In this document: positions 1-12,066 of the stretch, piece after piece | Position numbering within the stretch: position 1 is the first letter of the stretch | Layout: each line of letters opens with the position of its first letter | Assembly: GCA_021292105.1 (NCBI GenBank) | Contig: CM037869.1 | Location: 62,001 to 126,000 of the forward strand | From: Anadara kagoshimensis | Lineage: Eukaryota; Mollusca; Bivalvia; Arcoida; Arcidae | DNA: 64,000 nucleotides | Direction: 5' to 3' | The notes under the pieces: generated by a model | The model's database searches: none | The model's input: the letters and a program-made list of their open reading frames with translations, nothing else | What the model was told of the DNA's origin: nothing | Made by a program: the position numbers and the translations under genes

Positions 1-1310
1 CAATAAAAATATTAAAGGAATAAAAATATATCTCTTTTTGCTGACGACACCACAATTATACTAGAGGGTACGGAATCATCTTTAGAGGAAACACTAAAAT
101 TGATGAGAGACTTTGCACTGCTTTCTGGTCTAAAGTGAATAGTTCTAAAACTCGGGCAGTTGGGATTGGGAGTAAGAAATATAATGGTTTAAATTGGATT
201 GGAATCAGGGTCCAATTCCCAGTTTTAGAATAAAATTTTCTGAAGATCTTAATGCAATGATTACGATTAATTTTAAGAGCAAAACAAGAATTGGAAAATT
301 GCCTGCAACAATAATAAAAAGAATTCTTACGCCCCTAGGAAGAATTACAGTATTAAAAACTCTTATAATTTCAAAACTAAATCTTTTTTTATTGCTCTTC
401 CCAATCCACCTGTTGAAATGATAAGAACTGTGAATTGTATGACAGAATAAAAGAGATATATTATCAAAAGTTATAATCAAGGAGTCTAAAAATGATAGAT
501 GTGTTAAACATTTTATCACGGCACTAAAAATAACATGGCTGAGACGATTGTTAAAAATGATTCTAAGTACAAAAAATTATTTGAGACAACATAAACAAAA
601 ACTAACAATCTTCTTAATTATGGTGATAACTTTCAGGCCAAACTAAGATTTAAATGTAAGAATCACTTCTGGTATAATGTTTTTGTTGCCTGGATAACAT
701 TATGTAAAAAACAAAAACCTAAAAATTTTGATAATATTAAAGACATAAACATTTTGTACAACCCAGATAAACCAATTTTCATTAGATCTTTGGCTAAGAT
801 ATAAAAGATTTACTAACTATAGCTAATAATGGAAGTATTGTGTGCTATGAAGACTTTTTAGAAAGACATGCTGCTTTTAGGACAAATTTCATTCAATATT
901 TAGGTAAAAAGAAATCAATTGGATCCTTTATCAAACACTTAAATATACCAAAAGAAAAAGTAGATTTATTTCAATTAAATTTACCTTTTTTACACAGAAT
1001 ACTTTTTAAAAGCATTAAGGGTAGTAAAGACTTTTATAATATACTAATAACAAATAACTGTTGTGATAAGGCTCAGGATAAATGGAATTCCTTGTGTAAT
1101 TCGCCTTTGATTGGAAAGCACTGTATATGATCCCTTTCACAGCTGCAAAAACACCAAATTACAATGGTTTCAATATAGAATTAACCACCGTATAATTTCA
1201 ACAAATGACTTTCTATATAAAATTGAAGTAAGAAATAACAACTTTGCTCCTTCTGTATGAGAAGCCTAAAATAATAGATCACTTATTATGGCTATACGAA
1301 AAAATAAATA
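1..1310 (+). mobile_element. LINE (non-LTR retrotransposon), 3' half, decayed
   Basis: The plus strand carries the second half of a LINE reverse transcriptase and what follows it. A FADDT catalytic box lies at about 49-63 and is followed by an SGLK..NSSKT stretch. The reading then continues as LTPLGRITVLKTLIISKLN (about 328-384), a block typical of L1/Tx1-like LINEs. Further on, KGSKDFYN (about 1018-1041) and a DHLLWLY stretch (about 1271-1291) match the C-terminal part of such ORF2 proteins. Frames change several times and stops occur, so it is not functional. The 5' half lies outside the window. The clade is a judgement from motif style, not a search. Confidence 0.8.
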
Positions 1311-2066
1311 ATTTTGAGACAGAAATTTATAATTATATATATGTATAAAGATCAATCGAATTATCGTTTTTTTGTAATATGTATTTTTATTGACATAGAA
1401 CAATCACAATCTGTTATTTACACAAAATACAAAACAATAGATAAATCAACATAGCCATAATGCTGAAATAAATTATACAAATATAAATGAATAATATTTA
1501 TTCTAATATGAAATTTAATATTAAACGTTTTGTAATCAATGTAGTATAATTGTCATTGCTACCTTTGAATTTTATTTATAAAGAAATGCATTCAAAAGTA
1601 GCACATTTGAATGCATTATTTTATAAAAATTCAAAAGTAACACATGGCATACTAGTAATTGATGCAGACAGAGGAAAGGGGTGAGAAATAACAACGTAGA
1701 ACAGCTGTCCAAAAGGCCTCCAAAAAATTATCAACGTTAACAGAGAAAGTGCAATGTTTGGAATTACTGGCCAATATGATATATGCAAAGCACAAAACTA
1801 TCTCCTTTGGTTATTAGATTCTATATTTATAATGTAGAATTAAAAAGACTTCCGTCGATTCAGGGTTGGAAAATTAGTACAAAAATCAGCTTGAAATTGA
1901 AAAAGTTGTAGCTGTTAGAAATAATACCTATAGAATAGTCCAGAAATATTGCACTACCCGGTGAAACTTGTTGACTGAGGATTGATTTAGTACTTACTTG
2001 TATGATTAATGTCATCTTTTTATCTATATGACCATTAACGTCATATATATAAAAAACAATAAATGG

Positions 2067-2069
<3 letters not shown>
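1311..2069. other. AT-rich stretch, no gene seen
   Basis: Past the LINE the sequence is AT-rich. I see no domain, splice pattern or clear repeat that supports a gene. Confidence 0.5.

Positions 2070-2112
<43 letters not shown>
2070..2112. repeat. (CA)n microsatellite
   Basis: An uninterrupted CA dinucleotide run of about 21 units. The short minus-strand ORF across it is a by-product of the repeat. Confidence 0.95.
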
Positions 2113-2114
<2 letters not shown>

Positions 2115-2164
2115 AATAATTCCCAATACTTAGTTACTGAGTTGATATAAAAATACACAAAATA

Positions 2165-2425
2165 TATTACAAACTAGAAAAACTGTGAGCCACAAGCTCA
2201 CAAAAATACCCCCCGCTCCCCCAACATAACAAAAATCCATCGGATCAAATTTTTTAATAAGTGGTGCACATCTACATTATATCACAAAGATTGTGTGAAA
2301 GTTTCATGAAATTCCATTAAAGGGTTTAGGACCGGAGGAGTTGCGGATAAGAGATAGGTACCCTAAGGTCTAACGGAAGGAGACACCCCTATCACTATAC
2401 AACCCCCCCCACTTTTTAAGCGGGG
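2165..2425. repeat. dispersed bivalve-type repeat with GC-rich ends
   Basis: The block begins with a CTCACAAAAATACCCCCC stretch, runs through a CATGAAATTCCATTAAAGG motif and ends in CCCCCCCACTTTTTAAGCGGG. The C-rich end opposite a G-rich end suggests a small non-autonomous element. Class is not determined. Confidence 0.5.
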
Positions 2426-2599
2426 GTATAATAACGAGTGTCTGTAGAAATGTGTAATATGAGTGTGATTAACTGCCTGAATTATTATATTATTATGGTC
2501 TAAAGGAGATAATTCAACTGGCCTGCCATCTCGCGTGTTAGTGAATTATGTCCCTTGTAACTTGCACTCAGATATGATGTATTATATAAATGTCGTTAA

Positions 2600-2765
2600 A
2601 ATGTTTATTGTAAAACTGACCTGTTGTAACCCTGGCAAGTGAACCCAGTGGTCCCAGCCATGGCACGTTCCTCCCCATATTAATGTCTGGGACAATAACA
2701 ATCATCTGCACTGATTTGAAAAATTCTACTTTGATAGTTTTTGGAGTTGATGTCATGCCCAAACC
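2600..2765 (-). pseudogene. decayed EGF-like exon (candidate)
   Basis: On the minus strand one frame gives DDCYCPRH, then a stop, then a YGEE..AMAGTTGFTCQGYN stretch, followed by an AACAG|GTCAGT donor-like junction near 2626. The MAGTTGFTCQ..GY spacing resembles the NGG-C-x-G-x-x-x-F-x-C-x-C-x-x-G-Y core of EGF modules, with cysteines lost and the frame broken. It lies beyond the SET gene, far from the intact EGF exons, so it may be a relic of a paralogous EGF gene. The match rests on pattern only and could be chance. Confidence 0.3.
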
Positions 2766-3029
2766 GATCCCAATTACAACCTATATTGCCAATAAATGCT
2801 GTTTAGATTGAATTCCAGATATTTTATCAATTCGTTAGCTCTCAGGGACCAGGTATCAATCTAAAAAGAGGAGGAATTTAACTTTACTTATTTGTATTAG
2901 ATTCCTAAACTTCACAAAAATGAATACAAGAAATGATATATAGGAGGTTCATCTAAATGTACTACTAAATACGAATGATTCTGCTTCAAATTTGGACTTA
3001 TGATAAATATGCCCCCATTTAAACACATC

Positions 3030-3460
3030 TTAAACTGTATGACAAATGTGATGAATTCATCGCTTTGATTGTCAGCTTTCATTCTCTATGTAGCAATATA
3101 TCTGCTTATGTTATATTTGTTTCACAGTTATTAAGGTAAAATAGAGTCTGGTTCCCACATCGGAAACTTTATACAATAGCGCAAGCTGCTTACAAATAAA
3201 TTGGTGGCACAGTCCATAGGTGCAAGTGAACTTCCACTAGGGAAATAATGCCCGGTGCTCCGGAAGGGTTAGTACCTTCTGTTGTTCTAGCTTCACGTGT
3301 CACATGTGTTGTGTAATAAGATTGAGAATGAAAGGATCAAGTAAATATGGAATGTCAAACATGTTCAGGATAATTTTGGATACAGAGACATTATACTTAT
3401 CAACATTATTGTGAATCTTTTTAGGGAAATTGATAAGCCTAGGCTTGCAATATAACTGCT
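3030..3460. mobile_element. two opposed fragments of the dispersed RT-element tail
   Basis: About 3030-3205 reads in the plus direction (GCAATATATCTGCTTATG, then CGCAAGCTGCTTACAAATAA). About 3222-3460 reads in the minus direction (AAGTGAACTTCCACTAGGG, then TTGATAAGCCTAGGCTTGC). The same two segments occur in the better copy at 37.1-38.4 kb, also tail to tail. Fragmentary and non-functional. Confidence 0.65.
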
Positions 3461-4900
3461 TAAATATGAGACATTTTGTCATAGAATACTTCATAACTTG
3501 TAAAGAAATAATTATGAGAATTATGATAATTATGGCAAAGGCGCTGGATACAGCTGGCAACATTTTAAACCAAAATTTATCTAAAATATGGATTCCAACA
3601 ATTTGGCTTAATTAGAAAAAAAAGAATATTAATTAACACTTTTGTGTTAAGGGAAAACAGCAAAATCAGAATGTTATACATGTACTAGTGAAGTTATAAA
3701 TTTTGGGTAGTTTCCGTTCTTTTTTGGTATTAAAAATTGTGTGTATCACTGTGTGATTTAACTGATGTGGATTTGATATTTGACTGCATTCTTACTACTA
3801 TTTATGTATCATTAAATTGAAAAAAGAAACAAAATCCTAACCGAAATATAAGGATTTAATCTTTCAACGTACTAAAAATGTCATTTTGTAATCTTACAAG
3901 AGATACATAGGGCCTTTTTCGCTCACCGGGCACATTTAAATTCTAGAAGTTCACGACAATGTATACTACCATTATCGACATTCTTGCTGACTCTTTCCTA
4001 CGACTTAACTAGACATGTACTAATTACTGAGTTAACCTAAAAAATCTCACAACTAGGGTTGAGATGGTTATAGGAGTTTTACATTAAGAAAACACAGCAC
4101 CACATTTGTTATTAAAATGTAGCATTGCCTTAAAAATCTTACCCTTTAGATTTATAGGTAACCTACGGCGACAGGTCAATTTTCCTTTCCTGAAACTGTT
4201 GAAAACAGTCAAAAATTTCTTAAACACAGAACATGCGATTTCGGTAAACTAAAAATTGTCAGTAGATTAAATTGACTGATTCTCACATTAATCATAGAAG
4301 AGATAGATAGGAATCGTATCACAATGATGTGTAATACAATTCTGAACGTTCGGCGTCAATAAAATAATTACAAAGGACGAAAATGATGTAGCAGGTGCCA
4401 AAACTAATATTCATCATCTCAAACAATGAAACAAAATTCATATTTACAGAAATATATGACCTTAACATGTGAATACATCTATTAAATGAATTAATTCTAT
4501 TTTGTTAATGGTTTATTTCTACTTTTATTAGAATCAAATACAAAGAACCAAATATCTACAGGAAGGTTATAAAAATCTATAATTTGATTCGTGATTTTAT
4601 AAACAATATCCTAAAGCATGTTTAAAATGAGATGGCTTTCCAATTAATATGAAAAAAGGTATGACGGGTTTGATGGATTTTTATCCAAAATGGACCGTTT
4701 AAGACTATAAAAGTCTGAATATTTTTGCACTTAACAACTGCGCTCTTTCATGTGAATTTTCAGATTTTTGCTCATACAATGGATTATTTTACAGGCGTTT
4801 TTCTTAGTTAGCCTATCTGTTTGCTCTATTATGCTAAAATATAAAAAATGAGGAGCTTTCCCCCTCTTTGATAAATATTTCAAAGTGTTCTATTTTGGAA
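3461..4900. other. no gene seen
   Basis: AT-rich DNA without domains, splice-bounded ORFs or recognisable repeats. Confidence 0.45.
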
Positions 4901-4904
4901 GACC

Positions 4905-6960
4905 AACTTTTCTTTTTTATGGAGCAATATACCTGCATCTCCTGCTTATGGTGTATTGCTTTCACAATTTCTACGCTATGGTAGAGCTTGCCCCCACTAC
5001 GAAAACCTTATATAACAAGTGCTTACAAACAAATTGCTGACGCAATGATATTTCAGGCCTAGTCCTATTAAAGTTTTATCGTTGACATGTATGATGTCTC
5101 AATATCCAAATTACCCTGGATATATTTGACGTCCAATAGTTACAGGTTCATTTTAACTCCCAATGTTATTACTCACGTAGTAGGTGTACATGTCGCTAAC
5201 TAAACAGGATGCGCTTACCCTTCCAGAGCACCCGGCCTCACTTCCCTCTAGTGGAAGTTCGCGTGTTTCACCTTACCTCACAGTGTAGGAATGGAAGTTC
5301 AGTGAAACTGTACAGTCGCCGGTAGCTCTGTTTTCTGAAGCGACGAATGAAATAGTTGGGTCAAACCAAAGTGGAATTATCTAAAATTATTGTTGTTATG
5401 AACTGTCCTGCGATTTATTTTTATACGGACATGGATCTCACTAATTAAATGTAGTTATGATCTATTCAATATGTTTATGAAAACATTAAGTCTAAGACAT
5501 TTATTTGTTTGTTGATCACGGTAAAAAAGCGAAATTTTCATTAATTCACTATATTTTCTTTATTTTCTCTATATTTTCTCTATATCCGTCTAGTACGTAT
5601 AAACTACCATAATGCAGACAGTTAGCGAGTTTTGATTGTGACTTGTAACGAACGGTGTTTATATGATTGGAGAAAAACTTCAAAAACGATTTATTAGACT
5701 GCACGCTTTTCTGTTGTCTGTTCAGGTAACTCGTATTTTATTGTACAGGTATTTCAATAACCGGTATTTAAGCTACGCTGCATGAATTGAGTATAAGAAA
5801 CGCTTTCCTCAAATAGAATGATTATGATTCAGTTAATAAAATCATAATTTTAAGCAAGGTTGATTTCACGATTTCATTTACATCGATACAGTAAGGACAT
5901 TGTAATGGTTTACTTGTTCATGCCTCTTCAGTTTAGAGAATACCAATGACAATCGGCCAACGACCTTACACACTTTCTCACACTAGGATATGTCATGAGT
6001 GAGGTCCCTCATTCAAAAGAAATTTTAAAATTGATTGCTTTACGTTTTGTTCAAATAGCAAATAAAAAAATTGATCAGGGGACTAAAGTCCGACGGGTTT
6101 CACAAGAGTTATGTCCCTGGTCTATAGACCCATCCTGTAAGAAATTAAAACTGCTTTCCTCTATCAATTCTTTGCAGATTTTTTCCCATGATGATTTTAA
6201 GCATTTACAAAATATTTCCCATTACAATTAAATAGAGATAAAACTGTAGATTGGCTAGACTATATTTGCTTTTCGTTAACATATGAAATAAAATTGCAGT
6301 ATTAAAATATTCAGCAACTAGGTGCAAAATTCACAAGACATAATTAAATTGAATTATTTTGTTTTTACTTTTGAGCTACCTGGGCAGAGAAAATATGCGC
6401 TACCTGTACAGTATAATTCAAGCTACCTATACAGTAAACAACTTCCAAGGTGCAAAGAAAAATCCTATTTATTGTGATAACCGTCTACAGGAGCGTGGTC
6501 GCTTCATAAGAAATGTATACCTTTATGCTATACGTTGCCCTGACATTTGTTTGTTTTAATAGAAACTACATCATATCGGAGAATTTATGCGTTTTCCGCG
6601 ACCAGTCAGGGTGTTTTGTTGATTACTCTCCTGTTCAAGTATCGTAATTGTCGAATATGTCAGCGATTTCTTGAAATGGTTTACAATTTTTTATTGTTAA
6701 ATTCCTCCATAAAACTTTGATCAAGATATTACAGTGTATGTTTAATAATGGTTAAGAAGTCCTCGTCAACCGTTTATTTTCAATTTTTTTCTCGCTTCAG
6801 AAAACAGCTACCGACATCCTAACACCTGTACAGTTTGACTGAACTTCCTTTCTCACACTGTCTTGTCTACAAGCCTCAGAGATTTTGCTTGGGATTGTGG
6901 TTTAACTGATATGTACTGTCTATCATCAGTCTATGGAAATGGAATGTGAACTTGGTCGGT
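4905..6960 (+). mobile_element. RT-element tail, interrupted by a DNA transposon
   Basis: The tail runs from about 4905 (GGTGTATTGCTTTCACAA, GGTAGAGCTTGCCCCCAC) to 5280 (CTCTAGTGGAAGTTCGCGTG). It resumes after the insertion at about 6859 with TTGTCTACAAGCCTCAG..GGGATTGTGGTTT. Uninterrupted copies elsewhere (37.35 and 40.87 kb) join these two parts directly. The copy is non-functional. Confidence 0.65.
5281..6858. mobile_element. hAT-like DNA transposon with inverted terminal repeats
   Basis: The left end (CACAGTGTAGGAATGGAAG then TTCAGTGAAACTGTACAG) is mirrored at the right end: near 6800-6858 the complement reads CAGTGTGAGAAAGGAAG, TTCAGTCAAACTGTACAG and GGTAGCTGTTTTCTGAAGCG. The terminal repeats are about 60 bp and start CAGTG as in hAT elements. 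Flanks CCTTACCT and TCTTGTCT could be a worn 8-bp target duplication. A 78-codon ORF at 5995-6231 matches nothing I know. A SINE-like scrap (TTTCTCACACTAGGAT) lies just before it. Confidence 0.6.
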
Positions 6961-7723
6961 TGAACGTAATACTATCTTGTTTTATTGGATCCCACTCTGG
7001 TAGATCCTTATAAGTATGTCAGCTCGCTTGCCGAAGGAAGGTGTTTTCTCCTGAGGCTTTGTCAAATAACGCTTCGATGCGAGTGAAAGAATCTTGAATG
7101 TAAAAACGTGTCCAAATCTTTCTATTATTCTAACGTTACAGAAGACACGGGAGTTTTACCCGGTACATGTTCCAATCAATAACGGAAGATTTCAGGTAAT
7201 ACTGACCAAAGTCTGAAAAGAAATATCAGTTATAGTCCGTCCAGTGATGGCAGAGTGTGTATAAACACGGACAGGTTTAAATAACGTATAAACAGTAAGA
7301 AGGCGGTTCACGCCTTATTTGTTACAATTACCTAATATTAAAATAGACTCGCTGTATACTTTTCTATCAGATAGTATCCGTTATATTGGTTGTTAATTAC
7401 AATTATTTTGATTGGTTTACATGGATCAGTGGATTAACTCGAGCTCTACCTTGCATCACTTCACTTCAGTAACTTCCGAGTCAACATATGTTCTTGGAAA
7501 AACAACAAGAATAAAAACTACAGTAATTGTATTTAACATATATTTTATTTTACAAGAGTAGAATTATTAAAGTACATTTGTGGTTGTCTTCTGAATAGAT
7601 ATGTATCGAGTAACAAAAAAAAAAATTATCAAAACACATCAACTCCTTTTGTAATAAAATACATGGATTTTTAAGACATTAAACCTTGTTTTATACATTG
7701 ATTTGCTTAAAAGAACACCTTGA

Positions 7724-7728
<5 letters not shown>
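6961..7728. other. no gene seen
   Basis: About 7033-7070 (TTGCCGAAGGAAGGTG, TTTTCTCCTGAGG) resembles the body of a tRNA-derived SINE. The rest shows nothing I can support. Confidence 0.4.

Positions 7729-7753
<25 letters not shown>
7729..7753. repeat. (CA)n microsatellite
   Basis: A short CA run followed by GTTGAAGGTGTCAAATGCAG. In inverted orientation a CA run with GTCTGCATTTGACAC also occurs at 23.6 kb, so the microsatellite is part of a dispersed repeat. Confidence 0.85.
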
Positions 7754-7758
<5 letters not shown>

Positions 7759-7926
7759 TGTTGAAGGTGTCAAATGCAGACCCGTGATATTTCCACCCAA
7801 ATTGCAGACCTGCCTTTAAAATGATGCTACAGTATTGATCTCACATATATGCCATTTGTTTTGTTCTGCATTATGAAAAGCGCTTTTTTATCAATGTAAA
7901 TCCATTGCTTAACGGTAAGATTTTTA

Positions 7927-8145
7927 CCATGGAAATGCAGTCTCATCATACACATGGGAAATGCAGACTTTGAACACACCATGGAAAATGCAGACCTGGT
8001 ATACACCATGGAAAATGCAGACCTTGCATACACCATGGAAAATGCAGACCTAGCATACACCATGGAAAAGGCAGACCTTGCATACACCATGGAAAATGCA
8101 GTCCGTGTTTACACAAAGGAAAATGCAGACCTCTCATATACACAA
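7927..8145. repeat. 27-bp minisatellite, about 8 copies
   Basis: The unit starts ACCATGGAAAATGCAGACCT and ends with GGTATAC or TGCATAC. The period is a multiple of three, so short ORFs open on both strands; these are repeat artefacts. Confidence 0.9.
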
Positions 8146-8754
8146 GGTCAATTGAGGACACAGAATGTAAATCTAGATGTTCTTTCCTAGGAGATAGTTA
8201 CAGCCTAGTTACCTGAAGGACTTTATAGTCAAAAGTCCAATAATCTAAAAACCCGATAGTTCAAAGTTCTTCTCAATAGACAGCTCTGCTCATGCATCTG
8301 CTAGAGGTGTTTGGTTACTCATTAAAGAGTCTACTACTTTGTCTATAGAACATTTTGACAAGAACATCTCCAATAAAACTGGATAGGGTAAGCCGTGGCT
8401 TCAGATTAAAAGTTACAGATGCTACATCTATTTTTCAGAATTCGCAAGCATTCGGCTCCCCACTTTTATTACATTTTTTTTCACATTTATCATAGAAATG
8501 TAGAAATATTAATTTTCACCTGTTGACCTAGTGACTATCTCTGTTAACTATTAACTTCTGTCGACTTGGTCAACCTGTTAACCTGTCAAACTAATGACTC
8601 AGTTAAATAAAATGTCGTTGCCCTAGGGACTGCATGTCCTTTTATAACAGTTGAACCTTTTTCTTTTCAAATTGAAAGAGTAAAACTCAGTTTTATTTGA
8701 GATGTTCAACCAGTCATTCGCAAAAGATAAAAATGCAGATTTCTACGAGAAAAT

Positions 8755-8905
8755 GATGTGCCGGAGCCGACCAGTAAGGGACCGCAGAAAGTAACATTAA
8801 CTTTCTCACTTGCAATAGCTGGGAAACGAACCCGGGGCACCTTGGTGAGAGGCGAGTTTCTTATCTTCTGGGCCAACGCAGCTCCTCCAAAATCTGCCAA
8901 CATGC
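8755..8905 (-). mobile_element. tRNA-derived SINE head, worn
   Basis: The complement of GGGAAACGAACCCGGGG gives a B-box-like GGGTTCGTTTCCC, with GGTGAGAGGCGAGTTTCTT beside it. This matches the reverse of a tRNA-like SINE head. Too diverged to be a tRNA gene. Confidence 0.5.
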
Positions 8906-9067
8906 AATTCAATAAAAAAAAAATTCCATTTTATGTGGCACATGCAAGCAAACCTATCAAAAAAGGTGAATCGTGATCATTTTGTAAAGAAATTGGTGTT
9001 TGATTAATATTAGATTGATAAAAACAATCTTTTCTTTGGACAACACAACTTTAAATTAGAACTGTCT

Positions 9068-9480
9068 ACATAGTTTTTTTTTCATATTGCTTAACGTCGC
9101 ATTGACAATATTTCAGTCATTCGCGACGAGAACAAGGTTATTAAACTCTATTATTAATCTATTCACAATTTCGTGAGGTGAGTGCATGCATGCGGGTGTA
9201 TTTATGGTCTGCATTGTACTAGTGCGCACTGATGGAGACTTTTAAAGTGCTAGTTCACTGAAATATTGTGACGCAAACGACACAACACACAACCCGGTCA
9301 CATTATACTGACACCGGTCCAACCAGTAAGGGCCAACGACAAGGAAAATTCGCCTTTCCAAATACAAGGTCCGAACGGGATTCGAACCCCAGAGGTGAAA
9401 GACCTTGGATTTGTAGACCAATGTCTTAATGCTCTGCCAATCGTGGCCCTTGTCCACAAAGTGAGCCCAATACCAATACA
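9068..9480 (-). mobile_element. tRNA-derived SINE
   Basis: The head lies at 9365-9480: the complement holds a B box, GGGGTTCGAATCCC. The tail lies at about 9085 (CTTAACGTCGCATTGACAAT). The same arrangement occurs at 60785-61115, also reversed. Two short ORFs across the head are artefacts. Confidence 0.75.
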
Positions 9481-10197
9481 TGGCAAATTCTTATGAAAGT
9501 GACCAATTAGAATGCAAACAGATCTATCTAGATAGAAACTAGAAGTTTCTTTTCAAACAAAGACAGATGTCTTCCAATCCTTCCAACATGGCTGAAAATT
9601 GCACAATACACATTGTCTGAGGATGATGAACATTTGTGTCATTTAGAAACTTCCTTTCATGCAATCAAACTTTATGGAACAGACACAAAATACTGTCATT
9701 TTAATTCGGTTCTTGACCTTGCACCCACATGGCAGGAGATTGCACTCTGACATGACGAGATTTAGCGCTCAGAACATCGTCTCAGTATGGTGAGCATTTG
9801 TGCCAAGTATTTTCAAAATCCCTCTATGGAAAAGATATGTGGTGAACATGATATGTGATGGACAGTTGAACAGACCTACATCCAGACTAAAAACAATATA
9901 TCTCCCTGAAAAAAAATAATTATCCTCTTTAAGAGAACAAACTACTCCTAATGTTTCATCAACATAGTGCCTTTAGTTTTAGAATCATCACTCAGATAAT
10001 AAATATCCACAAAATGATGGACAAACACAGCGAAAGCAATATAGAACATTTGTTATGGAAAGTATAATGAATAAATAAATAATTTCTAGCAAAATTAATT
10101 CTGAATACTTTTTATTTAGGCTATATGCATGACAAACTAACATTTTATAATCTATGTTGCTTAACTATATGACTATAATAAATTTATATATAAAAAC

Positions 10198-11321
10198 AAG
10201 AGGCCCATGGGCCTTAACACTCACCTGAAGATATGTCCAAATATTGTTTGCAAAGTGGAATAGATAATATATTACATACAGAAACTTTTAAAGTTTTCTC
10301 AAGTTAAGAACTCCCACAAAACTTAATCAGAAATATATTCACTCACATTTCATTTATAAGTAGCTTATATAATAGGCATGAAGTAACTGTAGTGCAATGA
10401 ATAATTTCCAGCAACTATGTCCTTGACTTTCGAACATATATGACCCTGAACCATATATGACTGTCATGTCAATACCTAAAATATTCTAACTCACATGCCT
10501 ATGCATGAAATTAATAGCTTTCAAGATAATTAATAATTTTTGTATTCCTATGTTGATATGACCTTGACCTTTAAACATATAACCTTTAACCATATATCAA
10601 AATGATTGTCGTGTCAATACCTACAATATTCTAATATACCTGCCTATACAAAAAGTTAATAGTTTTCAAGATAATTAGCAATTTATGTCTTCTTTTGCAG
10701 CTGTGACATTCACCTTTCAACATATGACCTTGACTCATATATAAAAATGATTGTCATGTCAATACCTAAAGTATTCCAATATACATGTCTATACAACAAG
10801 TTAAAGCTGCATTAAGTTCTCCAAAGAAAAAAATTAAACAGTACTAATCTAACAAATGATGTTCCTAAAGAACAATGTTACATTTGGTTCAACCATAAAA
10901 GCTCAAATAAATGCAAATTTACAGTATTTACCATGCGAGATGCAGCATTTAGGATCTAATATTTGAACATGCTTACGTCATCAAAACCTGGGTCATTTAA
11001 ACACAACTTTCAAAACGGTAAATACGATAAATTAAACACAGAACTTCGTTGAATTTGTCATTTGTCATTAAGTAAGGGATAAATAACACCATTTCAAATA
11101 CATCTGAATATTAATGAAGGATAATTAATGCAATCTGTCATGTTTCACTTTCGATTCTAGGCTTTTTGTACATCCGTGCGCATGCTCCAAGCTCATAATT
11201 TCCATCGTAAAACACCGACCAATCGGTCAGAGGATTCCATTTATTTACAGCTAAAAGAAATTAAATTTTAGAAAATGAACGTCACGGATCGTGATTAGAA
11301 GATATCTATTTTTAAAAAATC

Positions 11322-11352
<31 letters not shown>

Positions 11353-12066
11353 CAGAAAATTGATAAACTTAATGCAGCTTTAATACTTTTCAAGATAATT
11401 AGCAATTTAAGTCTGTGACCTTGACCTTTCAATATATGACCTTGAACCATATATCAAAATGATTGTTGTCAAATACCTACAATATTCTAATATACATGCT
11501 TATACAAAAAGTTAATAGTTTTCAAAGATAATTAGCAATTTAAGTCTTCTTTTGCAGCTGTGACCTTGACCTTTCAACATATAACCTTGTACCTTATATC
11601 AAAATGATGGTTGTCACAATACCTACAATATTCTCATATATACATGCCTTCACAAAAAGTTGATAGTTTTCAAGATATAGTGACAAATATATAATTTATA
11701 GCAATTTCCCCACCAGTGCCTTATAATTTCCCCATTTTGAGCCCCATGGCTTCCATTTGTGCAAACAATATAAAAAAGATGACCTAAGGATGTTATAAAT
11801 GAAATGACTAAGGTATATCTCTTGTAGATTCAGAGGAGAAGATTTTTAAAAATTTTCACTATTTCCCCCCTCATGGGTCCCCAAAGGGACATAACTCCTT
11901 CATTTGTGCAAATCTGAATGGGCTTCATCTGGCATGATGGTTACCAAGTTTCATTAAATTTGGCCCAGTGGTTTTGGAGGAGAAGATTAAAATGTAAAAA
12001 GTTTACCCATGTCGGACGAAGATGGATAGCAATTGCTCATCTGAGCTTTCAGCTCAGGTAATCTAA
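10198..12066 (+). mobile_element. 'AGGCCCATGGGCCT' dispersed element
   Basis: It starts AGAGGCCCATGGGCCTTAAC..CTCACCTGA and ends GCTCATCTGAGCTTTCAGC-TCAGGTAA. Internally it carries diverged direct repeats of about 150 bp built on TGACCTTGACCTTTCAACAT and ATATCAAAATGATTGT. Elements of this form are common in bivalve genomes. There is no coding capacity. It is interrupted by a TTAA-flanked MITE. Confidence 0.6.
10805..11379. mobile_element. piggyBac-type MITE with TTAA target duplication
   Basis: Perfect 14-bp inverted ends (AGCTGCATTAAGTT at 10805, AACTTAATGCAGCT at 11366-11379) are flanked by TTAA at 10801-10804 and 11380-11383. Removing the element and one TTAA gives CAAGTTAATACTTTTCAAG, which matches the undisturbed sibling repeats nearby (GTTAATAGTTTTCAAGATAA). 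A poly(A) run lies at about 11321-11350. It has no ORF. The TTAA duplication is the piggyBac signature. Confidence 0.85.

Noticed and set aside
5995-6231. 78-codon plus-strand ORF as a gene
   Set aside because: Lies inside a DNA transposon and overlaps a SINE scrap at its start; no domain recognised.
9365-9480. tRNA gene
   Set aside because: B box present, but no cloverleaf with proper stems; it is joined to a SINE body and tail. The same holds for 21121-21372, 59470-59705 and 61060-61115.
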